Assembly: GCA_041750975.1 (NCBI GenBank)
Contig: JBGSYN010000024.1
Location: 1-63,941, forward strand
Direction: 5' to 3'
Source of the DNA: JBGSYN01 sp041750975
GTDB lineage: Bacteria; Pseudomonadota; Alphaproteobacteria; Geminicoccales; Geminicoccaceae
Length of the DNA stretch: 63,941 nt
Position 1 is the first letter of the stretch, and each line of letters starts with the position of its first letter. The notes beneath the pieces are model-generated. The model was not told the DNA's origin, did not search any database, and saw only the letters and a program-made list of their open reading frames with translations. Below, piece after piece: positions 33,908-42,965 of the stretch. The position numbers and the translations under genes are program-made.

Positions 33908-35665
33908 TCAAGATACTGCAAGCGCTTCGGGCTCTTTCAGCCGCAACTGTTGCCGTACCGCCTCATCGGTGAGTTCAACGGGAACGATCTTCCTGTCGCG
34001 GACTTCGTAGACCTTCGTGGCGATCTCGAGAATGGCCGGTCGATGGGTAATGGCGAGAACCGCCACCTCGCTTGCCAGATCGCGCAGAGCCTCGACCAGC
34101 AATTCCTCGTTCTCCGGATCCAGGGCGCTGGTGACTTCATCGAGAATCAGGAGCTTCGGACGAACCACAAGGGCGCGCGCCAAGGCCAGCCGCTGCCGCT
34201 GCCCGCCGGACAGGGTCTCGCCACGGTCGCCGACACGGCTTTCAAGCCCTTGCGGCATCGCACTCACGAAATCCCAGGCGCGCGCACTCTTGAGCGCGCG
34301 AATCACGTCTTCTTTCGAGATGCGTGAGTTGTAGAGCTGGATGTTTTCAAGGATCGTCGCGTTGAACATCACCGATTCCTGCGGCACGTAGCCGATCGCC
34401 CGGCGCCATGCGGTAAGGTCGATCTCGGTGAAGGGTTGGCCGTCGATGAGCATCTGGCCGTCGAGGGGCTCGTAGAGGCCAAGAATGATGTCCGCCGTCG
34501 TGGTCTTGCCGGCTCCGGAGGGTCCGGTCAGGACGGTGACTCCGCGCGCTGGCACCTCCAAGTCGACGCCATCCAGAATTTTGAGGTCGCCATGCGCATA
34601 GGTGAGGCCAACGAAGCGCAGTCCCTCGACGAATTCGGGACACGGATCCTGGCCGGAGCGGTTCTCGCGCGACGTGGCGATCTCATGCAGTACCTGATTG
34701 ACCTCGATATAGGGATATTCGAGGGCGACGGCCGTCTGATATTGCTGTTGGAGCTTGCCGAGGCTGCGCACGGCGCGGATCAGGATGACCCCGACAACGA
34801 TGAGCTCGACCACCGGAACGGACCAGACAACCAGCGCCATGTAGGCGCCGACGCCGAGCACGACCGCGTAAAGCGCTTCCTGGATGCTGGTGCGGCCCTC
34901 ACGCAGCAGCACCTGCTTGACTGCCGCTTTGCGCCATTCGAGCAGCAGCTTGTCGAACCGGCGGAAATATTCATGATGGCGGTGCATGGCCTTCAAGGGC
35001 TTCATGGCCGCCATCGCATTGTTCCAGCTCATGCCGATCTCGCGCTGCCGGATGGTTTCCTTGCGGCCCAGACGGCGCGAGCTTCGCACGAAGTAGTGCA
35101 GGCAGACGGCGATAACGGCACCGATGCCGATACCGACAAGGGTAATCTTAAAGGATACGAACAGGGCAATGATGACGAGAATGATCGTCTGCACCGATGA
35201 CGCCATGAATCGTGCCGCCGCTTCGTAGGCGCGGCCCGAGTTCTGCGAAAGCCCCATCAGCGTATTGGTGAGCCTGCCACCGGACTGGCGGATGTAATAA
35301 TCCCAGCGGACATCGATGATCAGCGTCATGAACCGGCGGCGCAGCCTCGTGGTGATTTCAGAGACGGCACGGCCGACATAGAACATCGACAGGAGGGTCA
35401 GCATGGACTTGAGGACGATGGCGGTGATGACGATCAGGAGGATCGGGCCCACCTCCAGCGGCATACCGATCGATTGGAATGCGTCGCGGACCGCGAGGAA
35501 AAACGGTGAGCTTTCATCGCCTTGATCGCCGCTGGCGATGGCGAGAAGCGGCAGCAGACTGGCGAAGCCGATGCCTTCGGTGATGCTTGCCGCGAGCAGG
35601 CAAAGCAGCGTGATCAGTGGCGAGGCGCCGTCGGAGCGCCAAAAGATTCTAAAAACTGTCGACAT
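33908..35665 (-). CDS. ABC exporter, fused membrane and ATPase domains
   Basis: A 585-residue half-transporter of the MsbA type. The membrane domain (about residues 1-310) has around six helices, including IPLLRIL-like positions near LITLLCLLAASITEGIGF and GPILLIVITAIVLKSMLTL. The ATPase has Walker A (LTGPSGAGKTTTADIILG), the signature LSGGQRQRLALARALVV and Walker B (LLILDEVTSALD). It works as a dimer to move lipids, glycolipids or polysaccharide parts outward. A glycosyltransferase gene follows it, and a perfect inverted repeat lies about 90 bases upstream. Confidence 0.9.
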   Translation of the reverse strand: MSTVFRIFWRSDGASPLITLLCLLAASITEGIGFASLLPLLAIASGDQGDESSPFFLAVRDAFQSIGMPLEVGPILLIVITAIVLKSMLTLLSMFYVGRAVSEITTRLRRRFMTLIIDVRWDYYIRQSGGRLTNTLMGLSQNSGRAYEAAARFMASSVQTIILVIIALFVSFKITLVGIGIGAVIAVCLHYFVRSSRRLGRKETIRQREIGMSWNNAMAAMKPLKAMHRHHEYFRRFDKLLLEWRKAAVKQVLLREGRTSIQEALYAVVLGVGAYMALVVWSVPVVELIVVGVILIRAVRSLGKLQQQYQTAVALEYPYIEVNQVLHEIATSRENRSGQDPCPEFVEGLRFVGLTYAHGDLKILDGVDLEVPARGVTVLTGPSGAGKTTTADIILGLYEPLDGQMLIDGQPFTEIDLTAWRRAIGYVPQESVMFNATILENIQLYNSRISKEDVIRALKSARAWDFVSAMPQGLESRVGDRGETLSGGQRQRLALARALVVRPKLLILDEVTSALDPENEELLVEALRDLASEVAVLAITHRPAILEIATKVYEVRDRKIVPVELTDEAVRQQLRLKEPEALAVS

Positions 35666-35750
35666 ACGGCCGGTTCAAAGGTTTCGCTTCAAGGCTGTGG
35701 TTCTCCGGGCTCTGGCCGACCCGGTACAAGGCACTCCGGTGAACCGAAGA

Positions 35751-35770
35751 CATCATATGGTGGTATGATG
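35751..35770. promoter_or_regulatory. Inverted repeat upstream of the ABC exporter gene
   Basis: CATCATA-N6-TATGATG is a perfect 7-bp inverted repeat 86 bases ahead of the exporter start, in the gap that separates it from the histidine kinase gene. Its AT-rich arms and 6-base spacer suit a dimeric regulator, perhaps the response regulator of the kinase. No regulator gene is present in the gap. Confidence 0.35.
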
Positions 35771-35871
35771 CTGGGTTAATGCCATCGCGCGCCGAGCCGA
35801 CGGGGCCTCAGCAATTCCCGCGGCTCGATCCGTATCCCAGGTTCTCGACCATACAAACGCACGCACATGCC

Positions 35872-37116
35872 CTAGTCTAGCAACCTTGACAAGTGCGGCA
35901 TCTCGGGGCCCTGGCCGATACCTTCCTTGGGAAGTTGGAGGTCAGAGCGTTCCGGTGCATCTCTAGCGGCACTGGCGGCAGAGGCCAAGAGAGGCAGACG
36001 AAACGTGAAGGTTGAACCGGAATTTTCCTGGCTCTCGACGCTGATCGTGCCGCCATGCAGCTCGATCAGCTGTTTGACAAGGCTGAGGCCGATGCCGGTC
36101 CCGGCAATGGCCGAGGCGGTGCTCGCCCTATAGAATCTGGTAAAGATTCGGCTGAGCTCGTTGCGGGGGATGCCGATACCCTGGTCGCTGACGCTGACCA
36201 CCGCCATGCCATCTTCGCGCCAGCCTTTGACGACGATCGGGGAGTGGTCCGGAGAGTATTTGGCGGCATTGGAGATCAGATTGTTCAGAATATGCTGGAT
36301 GCAGCCGACATCGACCAGGACCGATTGCGGCAGGGCATCGATCTCGATCCTGAAGGACCGGCGCGGCGACAGCTCGGCGTGATCGCGGCAGATACTTTGG
36401 ATCCGCTCCTTGAGGTCGCAGCATTCGGGGCTGATCCTGATGGTTCCGGAATCGAGCGTGGCGTTGCCCAACAGGCTCTCGATCAGGTCAGTCAACCGGC
36501 GCACGGATTGGCGGATGCTATTGGTCCGCTCCTTGATGGCATCGCGGTCCAGTTGCTCGAAGCGGCGCAGCAATCGCTGCGCCTGGCCATCGATAATGGC
36601 GAGAGGCGTGCGGAATTCGTGACTGACCATCGAAATGAACTGGCGCTGCATCAGATTGACCTGCTTCTGTTTCTCGAGCGCCTCCTGCAGTGCCGATGCC
36701 TTGAGCTGCAGCTCATGCGTTGCCCGGTTCACGTTCATCCGCTCGGGAGAATCGACCGGCGCCGACGTTTCGTTCGCAGGTGTTAGGACCAGCGTTGAAG
36801 CGAGGATTTCGCCATTCGCAGCCAGGCGATCTTTTCGGAAAACCATGCATTGCCGTGATCTTGGCCCAATTACGATCCGATAAGGCCGATCGGCCGTGTC
36901 GATTGCCGGCTCGCGGTCAAAGAAACGGCCAGCCGGTTGGTCGACAAGATCGCGGAATCGTTTGCCGTACAATGCCGACGCCATTGTTTCCAGAAGGCGG
37001 CAAGCGCGATCGTTGGCGGCGAGGATCAATCCGCTGCCATCGACCACAAGGACGGCGACGGGCAGATCATTGTCAGATCCAAGGCGCTCATGGATTGGAA
37101 GGGCGGCCGTTTCCAT
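35872..37116 (-). CDS. PAS-type sensor histidine kinase (cytoplasmic)
   Basis: A 414-residue kinase with an N-terminal PAS-like sensor (VLVVDGSGLILAANDRACRLL) and a linker with a coiled coil (LQLKASALQEALEKQKQ). The H-box is MVSHEFRTPLAIIDGQAQRL, the N-box ILNNLISNAAKYS, and the G boxes SDQGIGIPRNEL and GTGIGLSLVKQL. No membrane segment is seen, so it senses an internal signal. The GTG further upstream (37212) has weak coding bias, so I use the ATG at 37116. It is an orphan: no response regulator is nearby. It closes the folC end of the long minus-strand run. Confidence 0.87.
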   Translation of the reverse strand: METAALPIHERLGSDNDLPVAVLVVDGSGLILAANDRACRLLETMASALYGKRFRDLVDQPAGRFFDREPAIDTADRPYRIVIGPRSRQCMVFRKDRLAANGEILASTLVLTPANETSAPVDSPERMNVNRATHELQLKASALQEALEKQKQVNLMQRQFISMVSHEFRTPLAIIDGQAQRLLRRFEQLDRDAIKERTNSIRQSVRRLTDLIESLLGNATLDSGTIRISPECCDLKERIQSICRDHAELSPRRSFRIEIDALPQSVLVDVGCIQHILNNLISNAAKYSPDHSPIVVKGWREDGMAVVSVSDQGIGIPRNELSRIFTRFYRASTASAIAGTGIGLSLVKQLIELHGGTISVESQENSGSTFTFRLPLLASAASAARDAPERSDLQLPKEGIGQGPEMPHLSRLLD

Positions 37117-37221
37117 CGTCGTTCGTCGCTGATCCGGAGGGCTTTGTGCGTCTTCAGAATGGCACCCAAAGGTTAACGGGAGGTGTGCCCCAACCTTGAA
37201 GCGCTCAAGCACTCCACCGGT

Positions 37222-38505
37222 TCATTCGTGATCGCGAAGGATATGGCCGGTCAGATAGAGGTTGCCGCAGATCAGAACGCATGACGGGGAAAGATGCCGG
37301 TCGGCCAGACCGGCAATGGCAGCTTCGACGGTTTCGACCGCCTTGGCCTCGATACCGATCGTCGCTGCCAGCGCCCGCATCTCTTCGGGATCACGGCTGG
37401 CCTTCACCCCCGGAATCCGAACGAAGGTCATGCTCTCGGCACGACTGGCGAGCGGCCGGAGGAAGCCCAGAAAATCCTTCGTGTCGAGCATGCCGATGAC
37501 GAGATGAACGGGCGTGAGCGTGGCGAAGACGTCGAGGCTCTCGGCGAGGCGCTGGCCGGCCGCGGGATTGTGGCCTCCATCGATCCGCAATTGATGCGAC
37601 TTGCCAAGTTTCTCGACCAGTGGGCCTTGTGTGAGGCGCTGCAGACGGCCGGGCCACCGGGCGGTCGAGAGCCCGCCCGCAATCGCCTCGTTCGCCACGC
37701 CAAGCGAGCGCGCGGCGGCGATGGCGAGCCCGGCGTTCTCGATCTGGTGCACGCCCTCCAGCGCCGGTCGTGGCAGTGCCAGAGTCTCATAGCCGTCCGT
37801 AAACCGCAATTCCCGGCCGACCATTTCGATTTGCCATTCGCGCCCGTGAAAGTGCAGCGGCGCTCCAACCGTCGCCGCACGCTGCGCCAGCACCGCCATC
37901 GCGGTTGGCTCCTGCGGACCGCTCAGCGCCATCACGTCGGGCTTGAGGATTCCGGCTTTCTCGAACGCAATGCGCTCCAGCCGATCGCCCAGAAATGCCT
38001 CATGATCCATCGAGATCGGCGTGATCAGGGTCAGCACCGGCCGTTCAACCACATTGGTCGCATCGAGCCTGCCGCCCAGCCCGGTCTCGAGCAGCAGATA
38101 ATCCGCCCGGTGCTCGACAAATGCGAGCATCGCTGCTGCCGTCGTGATCTCGAAGAACGTGATCGGAGCACCGTCATTGGCGCTTTCGGCAAGATCGAGG
38201 ACGCGGGCGAGTTCGGTTTCCTCGATCGGTTCGCCATCGATCAGCATCCGTTCGTTGAAACGCACGAGATGCGGAGAGATGTAACGATCGACGACGCATC
38301 CCTGCGCCTTCAGCATGGCGTCGAGAAAGGCCAGGGTCGAGCCTTTGCCATTGGTGCCGGCCACGTGAATGACCGGCGGCAGCTGTCGTTCGGGGCGGCC
38401 TAATCGCTCCAGCAGCAACTCCATCCGACCCAGGGAGAGATCGATCTTCTTCGGATGCAGGCGCTCCAGCCTGGCGAGGATCAGATCACTCCCGAACGTG
38501 GTCAT
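37222..38505 (-). CDS. folC: Folylpolyglutamate synthase / dihydrofolate synthase
   Basis: A 427-residue Mur-ligase-like enzyme that adds glutamate to folates in the cytoplasm. The ATP-binding loop is HVAGTNGKGST, and the segments RYISPHLVRFNERML and LLLETGLGGRLDATNV fit FolC. The start is the ATG at 38505 (MTTFGSDLILARL), giving a 20-base overlap with accD rather than the longer frame to 38628. The order accD-folC is common in bacteria. Confidence 0.95.
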   Translation of the reverse strand: MTTFGSDLILARLERLHPKKIDLSLGRMELLLERLGRPERQLPPVIHVAGTNGKGSTLAFLDAMLKAQGCVVDRYISPHLVRFNERMLIDGEPIEETELARVLDLAESANDGAPITFFEITTAAAMLAFVEHRADYLLLETGLGGRLDATNVVERPVLTLITPISMDHEAFLGDRLERIAFEKAGILKPDVMALSGPQEPTAMAVLAQRAATVGAPLHFHGREWQIEMVGRELRFTDGYETLALPRPALEGVHQIENAGLAIAAARSLGVANEAIAGGLSTARWPGRLQRLTQGPLVEKLGKSHQLRIDGGHNPAAGQRLAESLDVFATLTPVHLVIGMLDTKDFLGFLRPLASRAESMTFVRIPGVKASRDPEEMRALAATIGIEAKAVETVEAAIAGLADRHLSPSCVLICGNLYLTGHILRDHE

Positions 38506-39475
38506 GCCCGGTCTCCGCCTCCGCGCGGATCTCATAGGCCGGATCGGCCTCGACGTCGTCGTCTGGAATTTGGGTTTCAACGAACTCCGGACCGTCGATC
38601 GGTTTGGACTCCGTGACTTCGAACGCAATTTCGGGTCGCATCAATAGGCTGAGGAACGTCGCCAGGGTCTTGCGCAGCTTGAAGCGGTGGACGACCTGAT
38701 CGATCATCCCGTGGTCGAGCAGATATTCTGAGCGCTGAAAGCCTTCGGGCAGGGTTTCCCGGATCGTCTGCTCGATCACTCTCGCACCGGCAAAGCCGAT
38801 AATGGCGCCGGGCTCGGCGAGATGAATGTCGCCGAGCATTGCAAACGATGCCGTGACACCGCCGGTCGTCGGATCGGTCAGAACGACGATATAGGGCAGG
38901 CCGGCTTCCTTCACCTCGTTGAGCGCGATCGTCGTTCGCGCCATCTGCATCAGCGCGATCGTTCCCTCCTGCATCCGGGCACCGCCGGAGGCGGTAACGA
39001 CGATGAACGCAGCCCGGTCCTCGATTGCGCGGCGGGCGGCGGTCAGGAAGCCCTCGCCGACGGCCGCTCCCATCGATCCGCCCATGAAGGCGAAATCCAT
39101 CGCCGCCATGACCACGGGCAAGCCCTCGATCGATCCGCGCGCCGCGATCAGCGCGTCCTGCTCCTTGGTCTTCGCCTGGGCCTCGCGCAGACGATCCGAA
39201 TAGCGCTTCACGTCGCGAAATTTCAAAGGGTCGACCTGCACAGCGGGCAATTCGAGGCGTTCGTAATTGTCGTCCAGCAGACTATTCAGCCGGTCCTCGG
39301 CACCGATCCGCAGATGATGATCGCAATGCGGGCAGACCCGCTGGTTGGAGCGAAGATCGCGGTGAAAGATCATGCGCTCGCAGGCCGGGCATTGGAGCCA
39401 AAGGTTTTCGGGCACGTCGGTCCGGTTAACGAGGGCCGATATCCGCGGGCGAACATAATTGGTTAGCCAGCTCAT
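38486..39475 (-). CDS. accD: Acetyl-CoA carboxylase, carboxyltransferase beta subunit
   Basis: A 329-residue AccD. The N-terminal zinc ribbon has four cysteines (CPACERMIFH and RVCPHCDHH). The carboxyltransferase core has the segments GEGFLTAARRAIED and TASGGARMQEGTIALMQMA. It pairs with AccA to carry out the first step of fatty acid synthesis. The start follows trpA by only 3 bases. The C-terminal 40 residues are acidic and likely flexible. Confidence 0.97.
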   Translation of the reverse strand: MSWLTNYVRPRISALVNRTDVPENLWLQCPACERMIFHRDLRSNQRVCPHCDHHLRIGAEDRLNSLLDDNYERLELPAVQVDPLKFRDVKRYSDRLREAQAKTKEQDALIAARGSIEGLPVVMAAMDFAFMGGSMGAAVGEGFLTAARRAIEDRAAFIVVTASGGARMQEGTIALMQMARTTIALNEVKEAGLPYIVVLTDPTTGGVTASFAMLGDIHLAEPGAIIGFAGARVIEQTIRETLPEGFQRSEYLLDHGMIDQVVHRFKLRKTLATFLSLLMRPEIAFEVTESKPIDGPEFVETQIPDDDVEADPAYEIRAEAETGHDHVRE

Positions 39476-39478
39476 GGC

Positions 39479-40315
39479 TCAGCGGGCCCGCCGGATGCCA
39501 TGGGCGAGCTCGCCGACACGGCCCGCGATCGCCGCGACGAGGTCGCCCTGGGATCTTGCTCCATGGTCGACATGATCCTTGACGAGATCGACCAGAGCCG
39601 AACCGACGACCGCGGCATCGGCGAAGCGCCCGATCGCCGCGGCCTGTTCCGGCTGACGGATACCGAAACCGACGGCGACGGGTAGCTCGCTCGCACCACG
39701 CAACCGTCTCACAGCTGTCTCGACCACTTGGGCCCGCGGCGCCGCCGCTCCGGTCGTTCCTGCGATCGATACGTAGTAGAGAAAGCCCGAGGCATTGGCC
39801 AAAACCCGCGGCAGCCGTGCTGCGTCGGTGGTCGGCGTGACCAGACGAATGAAATGCAATCCTGCATCCCGTGCCGGCACGCAGAGCTCGTCATCCTCTT
39901 CGGGCGGCAGATCGACGATGATCAGGCCGTCGACGCCGCCGTCCTTGGCCTCATCCAGGAACCGCTCGCAGCCATAAGTGTAAATCGGGTTATAATAACC
40001 CATCAGAACATAGGGCGTGTCCGGATCTGACTGCCGCAGGCGTCGAACGAGATCGAGTGTCTTGGCCAGGGTCATCCCCGATTCCAGGGCCCGAACGCCG
40101 CCTGCCTGGATCGAAGGACCGTCCGCCATCGGATCGGAGAAGGGCATACCGATTTCAAGGAGATCGGCGCCCGCTGCCGGCAGGGCCCTCAAGATCATCT
40201 CGGATGTTTCGAGATCGGGGTCTCCCGCGACCAGATAAGTAATGAGGCCGGCCCGGCCTTCGGCCTTCAGCGCTTCGAACCGGCGGGCGATACGATCGCC
40301 TGTTGCGGACGTCAA
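39479..40315 (-). CDS. trpA: Tryptophan synthase alpha chain
   Basis: A 278-residue TrpA that cleaves indole-3-glycerol phosphate. The catalytic Glu is in LLEIGMPFSDPMADGP and Asp in YGCERFLDEAKDGGVDGLIIVDLP; the phosphate-binding segment is VAVGFGIRQPEQA. The start codon is TTG at 40315, whose last bases overlap the TGA of trpB (TTGA), with GGGG about 7 bases before it. The coupled start supports tight co-translation with trpB. Confidence 0.96.
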   Translation of the reverse strand: MTSATGDRIARRFEALKAEGRAGLITYLVAGDPDLETSEMILRALPAAGADLLEIGMPFSDPMADGPSIQAGGVRALESGMTLAKTLDLVRRLRQSDPDTPYVLMGYYNPIYTYGCERFLDEAKDGGVDGLIIVDLPPEEDDELCVPARDAGLHFIRLVTPTTDAARLPRVLANASGFLYYVSIAGTTGAAAPRAQVVETAVRRLRGASELPVAVGFGIRQPEQAAAIGRFADAAVVGSALVDLVKDHVDHGARSQGDLVAAIAGRVGELAHGIRRAR

Positions 40316-41523
40316 AGCTTGACCCCCATGGCATCGGCGACGGTGTAGATATCCTTGTCGCCGCGGCCGCAGAGATTCATGATGACGATCTCATCCCTGC
40401 TCATCGTCGGCGCCATTTTGCTAAGGTGCGCGATGGCGTGCGCCGGCTCGAGAGCGGGCAGAATGCCTTCCAGCCTGGAGACCAAGGCGAACGCGTCGAG
40501 CGCTTCCTGATCCGTGACAGACTCAATCTCGATCCGTCCCATATCCTTGAGCCATGAGTGTTCGGGGCCGATACCCGGATAATCGAGGCCGGCCGAAATG
40601 GAGTGGGGTTCGATCACCTGGCCGTCGTCGTCCTGCAGCAGATAGGAACGGCTGCCATGAAGAATTCCCGGCCGCCCGGCGCTCATCGCCGCGGCATGCC
40701 TGCCGGTCTCGAGACCGTCGCCCGCGGCCTCGACAGCAACGATCCTGACATCGGGATCGTCGAGAAAGGGATGAAACAATCCCATCGCGTTTGAGCCACC
40801 CCCGACTGCGGCGACCAGACAGTCCGGCAGGCGGCCCTCCTTTTGCAGGATCTGGGTGCGAGCCTCGCGGCCGATCACCGATTGAAAATCACGCACCAGA
40901 GCCGGGTAGGGATGGGGTCCGGCGACGCTGCCGATTATGTAGAAGGTATTGTCGACATTGGTGACCCAGTCGCGCAAGGCTTCGTTCATGGCGTCCTTGA
41001 GCGTTCGGGAACCGGAACTCACCGGCCGCACTTCGGCGCCGAGCAGCTTCATGCGGAACACATTGGGCTGTTGCCGCTGGATGTCGCGCTCGCCCATATA
41101 GACGACGCATTCCATGCCGAAGCGAGCGGCGACGGTGGCGGTGGCGACACCGTGCTGGCCGGCGCCGGTCTCGGCAATAATCCGCGACTTGCCCATACGT
41201 TTCGCCAGCATGATCTGGCCGATGCAGTTGTTGATCTTGTGGGCGCCGGTGTGATTGAGTTCATCGCGCTTGAAATAGATTCTCGCGCCACCGAGGTGGT
41301 CGGTCAGAGGTTCGGCAAAATAGAGCGGGCTGGGCCGACCGACATAGTCCTTGAACCAAACCTCAAGCTCGGCGTGGAACTCAGGGTCGTGCTTGGCCGC
41401 CTCGTAGGCGCTTTCAAGCTCGAGGATGTTAGGCATCAGCGTCTCGGCGACGAAACGGCCGCCATAAATGCCGAAATGGCCGCTTTCGTCGGGTCCTGCC
41501 CGATAGCTGTTGGGTTTGTACAT
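40312..41523 (-). CDS. trpB: Tryptophan synthase beta chain
   Basis: A 403-residue PLP enzyme that condenses indole with serine. The PLP lysine lies in LNHTGAHKINNCIGQIML, and the glycine-rich phosphate loop is VAAVGGGSNAMGLFHPF. The C-terminal LSGRGDKD equivalent is NLCGRGDKDIYTVADAMG. The length is typical of TrpB1. It is preceded by trpF and followed by an overlapping trpA. Confidence 0.97.
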   Translation of the reverse strand: MYKPNSYRAGPDESGHFGIYGGRFVAETLMPNILELESAYEAAKHDPEFHAELEVWFKDYVGRPSPLYFAEPLTDHLGGARIYFKRDELNHTGAHKINNCIGQIMLAKRMGKSRIIAETGAGQHGVATATVAARFGMECVVYMGERDIQRQQPNVFRMKLLGAEVRPVSSGSRTLKDAMNEALRDWVTNVDNTFYIIGSVAGPHPYPALVRDFQSVIGREARTQILQKEGRLPDCLVAAVGGGSNAMGLFHPFLDDPDVRIVAVEAAGDGLETGRHAAAMSAGRPGILHGSRSYLLQDDDGQVIEPHSISAGLDYPGIGPEHSWLKDMGRIEIESVTDQEALDAFALVSRLEGILPALEPAHAIAHLSKMAPTMSRDEIVIMNLCGRGDKDIYTVADAMGVKL

Positions 41524-41562
41524 GAATTAGCCGGATGATGATGAGGGTTAAGGTCGGTGCGG

Positions 41563-42249
41563 TCAGGCCATCGTCGTGTCGCGGTGTCCCGGAGCCACGG
41601 CTTGACCGAGTGATTTCGCCGTTCTCAGAAAAGCGCGCAGACGATCCGCATCTTTAATGCCGGGTGCGGTTTCGACGCCAGAAGAAACATCGAGGATCGG
41701 CGCACCTGTCAGCCTGAAGGCATCGGCAAGATTGTCGGCGTCGAGGCCCCCCGCAAGTGCCCAAGGTTGGTCGATCGGTAGATGCTCAAGCAGTCGCCAG
41801 TCGAAGCGGAGGCCATTGCCGCCCGGCAAGGCCGCCGGATCTTTGGGTGGCTTGGCGTCGAACATGATCAGGTCGGCGACCGCCGCATAGGCCGGCAGAT
41901 CCCGGAGATCGGCGGGCTCGGCGACACGCATGACCTTCATCACCCTCTTGCCGGTTGCGGCCTTGATGGCGGCGACGCGGGTCACGCTCTCATTGCCATG
42001 AAGCTGCAGAATATCGAGCTCGACCTCGTCCAGAAGTGACTCCAGACGCTGATTGCTCGGATCGACTAGGACAGCCACACGCTCGGCCCGGCCGCGGGCC
42101 AATTCCGCAAGCTTTGCGGCCGTTGCCGTCGGCAGCGACCGCGGCGAGGGAGGATAGAAGTTAAAGCCCAGAAAATCGGCGCCATGGGTCAGGGCCAATT
42201 CGACGTCTTCGACCCTTTTCAAGCCACAGATTTTGATGCGAGGCGGCAA
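41563..42249 (-). CDS. trpF: Phosphoribosylanthranilate isomerase
   Basis: A 228-residue TIM-barrel enzyme. The catalytic Cys is in RIKICGLKRVEDVELAL and the Asp in LIMFDAKPPKD; the phosphate site includes WALAGGLDADNLADAF and DVSSGVE. The only good start is TTG at 42249 (MPPRIKICG), one base after the pyrF stop. The longer open frame upstream is a shadow of pyrF. It is the usual trpF-trpB-trpA order of alphaproteobacteria. Confidence 0.94.
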   Translation of the reverse strand: MPPRIKICGLKRVEDVELALTHGADFLGFNFYPPSPRSLPTATAAKLAELARGRAERVAVLVDPSNQRLESLLDEVELDILQLHGNESVTRVAAIKAATGKRVMKVMRVAEPADLRDLPAYAAVADLIMFDAKPPKDPAALPGGNGLRFDWRLLEHLPIDQPWALAGGLDADNLADAFRLTGAPILDVSSGVETAPGIKDADRLRAFLRTAKSLGQAVAPGHRDTTMA

Positions 42250-42250
42250 T

Positions 42251-42955
42251 TCAGGCGGCCTGTCGCAGCTCTTTGGCGATCGCATGAGCTGCCTCGGATG
42301 GAATTGTGGATTGGGTGATCGGACGGCCGATGACGAGGATATCGGCACCGCGGGCGATCGCTTCGGTCGGGCCGATGGTTCGCTTCTGATCGCCGACCGC
42401 AGCGCCATTCGGGCGAATGCCCGGCACGACCAGCAGAATGCCGCGGCCGAAGTGCTGGCGCAGCATCTGCACTTCATGTGCTGCGCAGACCAGACCGTCA
42501 AGGCCCGCACCGATGCCGAGTTCGGCCATTTGGAGCACTTGATCCGACATCGAGTGGGAGATGCCGGTCGCTTCGAGATCGCTCTGGTCAAGGCTGGTGA
42601 GCACGGTGATGCCCAGCAGACGCGGCCGTTTGGCCAGTCCCTGTACGGCGTTGCGGGCGGCCTCGACCATCGCCCGGCCACCGGCGATGTGCAAGGTGAG
42701 GAGCGCGGGCTCGAGAGTTGAGATGGCGCGCACTGCAGCTCCGACCGTGTTCGGAATGTCGTGGAACTTGGTGTCGAGGAACAGCGGCAGACCGACTTCG
42801 CCAATGGCCCGAACACCTTGGGGACCATTGGCGCTCATGAACTCAAGCCCGAGTTTCAGCCCACCCACATGGCCGACAAGGCTGCGACCCAGATCGAGCG
42901 CGCCCGCAAGGTCCGGGCGATCAATTGCGCAAAAGACAGGGTTGGTCATGGACAT
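42251..42955 (-). CDS. pyrF: Orotidine 5'-phosphate decarboxylase
   Basis: A 234-residue enzyme for the last step of UMP synthesis. The motif FLDTKFHDIPNTV holds the catalytic Asp-Lys-Asp pattern, and FCAIDRPDLAGAL begins the barrel. The ATG at 42955 is followed by another at 42949; the frame before them opens only with TTG. It lies between a cyclase gene (10 bases upstream) and trpF. Confidence 0.95.
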   Translation of the reverse strand: MSMTNPVFCAIDRPDLAGALDLGRSLVGHVGGLKLGLEFMSANGPQGVRAIGEVGLPLFLDTKFHDIPNTVGAAVRAISTLEPALLTLHIAGGRAMVEAARNAVQGLAKRPRLLGITVLTSLDQSDLEATGISHSMSDQVLQMAELGIGAGLDGLVCAAHEVQMLRQHFGRGILLVVPGIRPNGAAVGDQKRTIGPTEAIARGADILVIGRPITQSTIPSEAAHAIAKELRQAA

Positions 42956-42965
42956 GCGGGACCGG

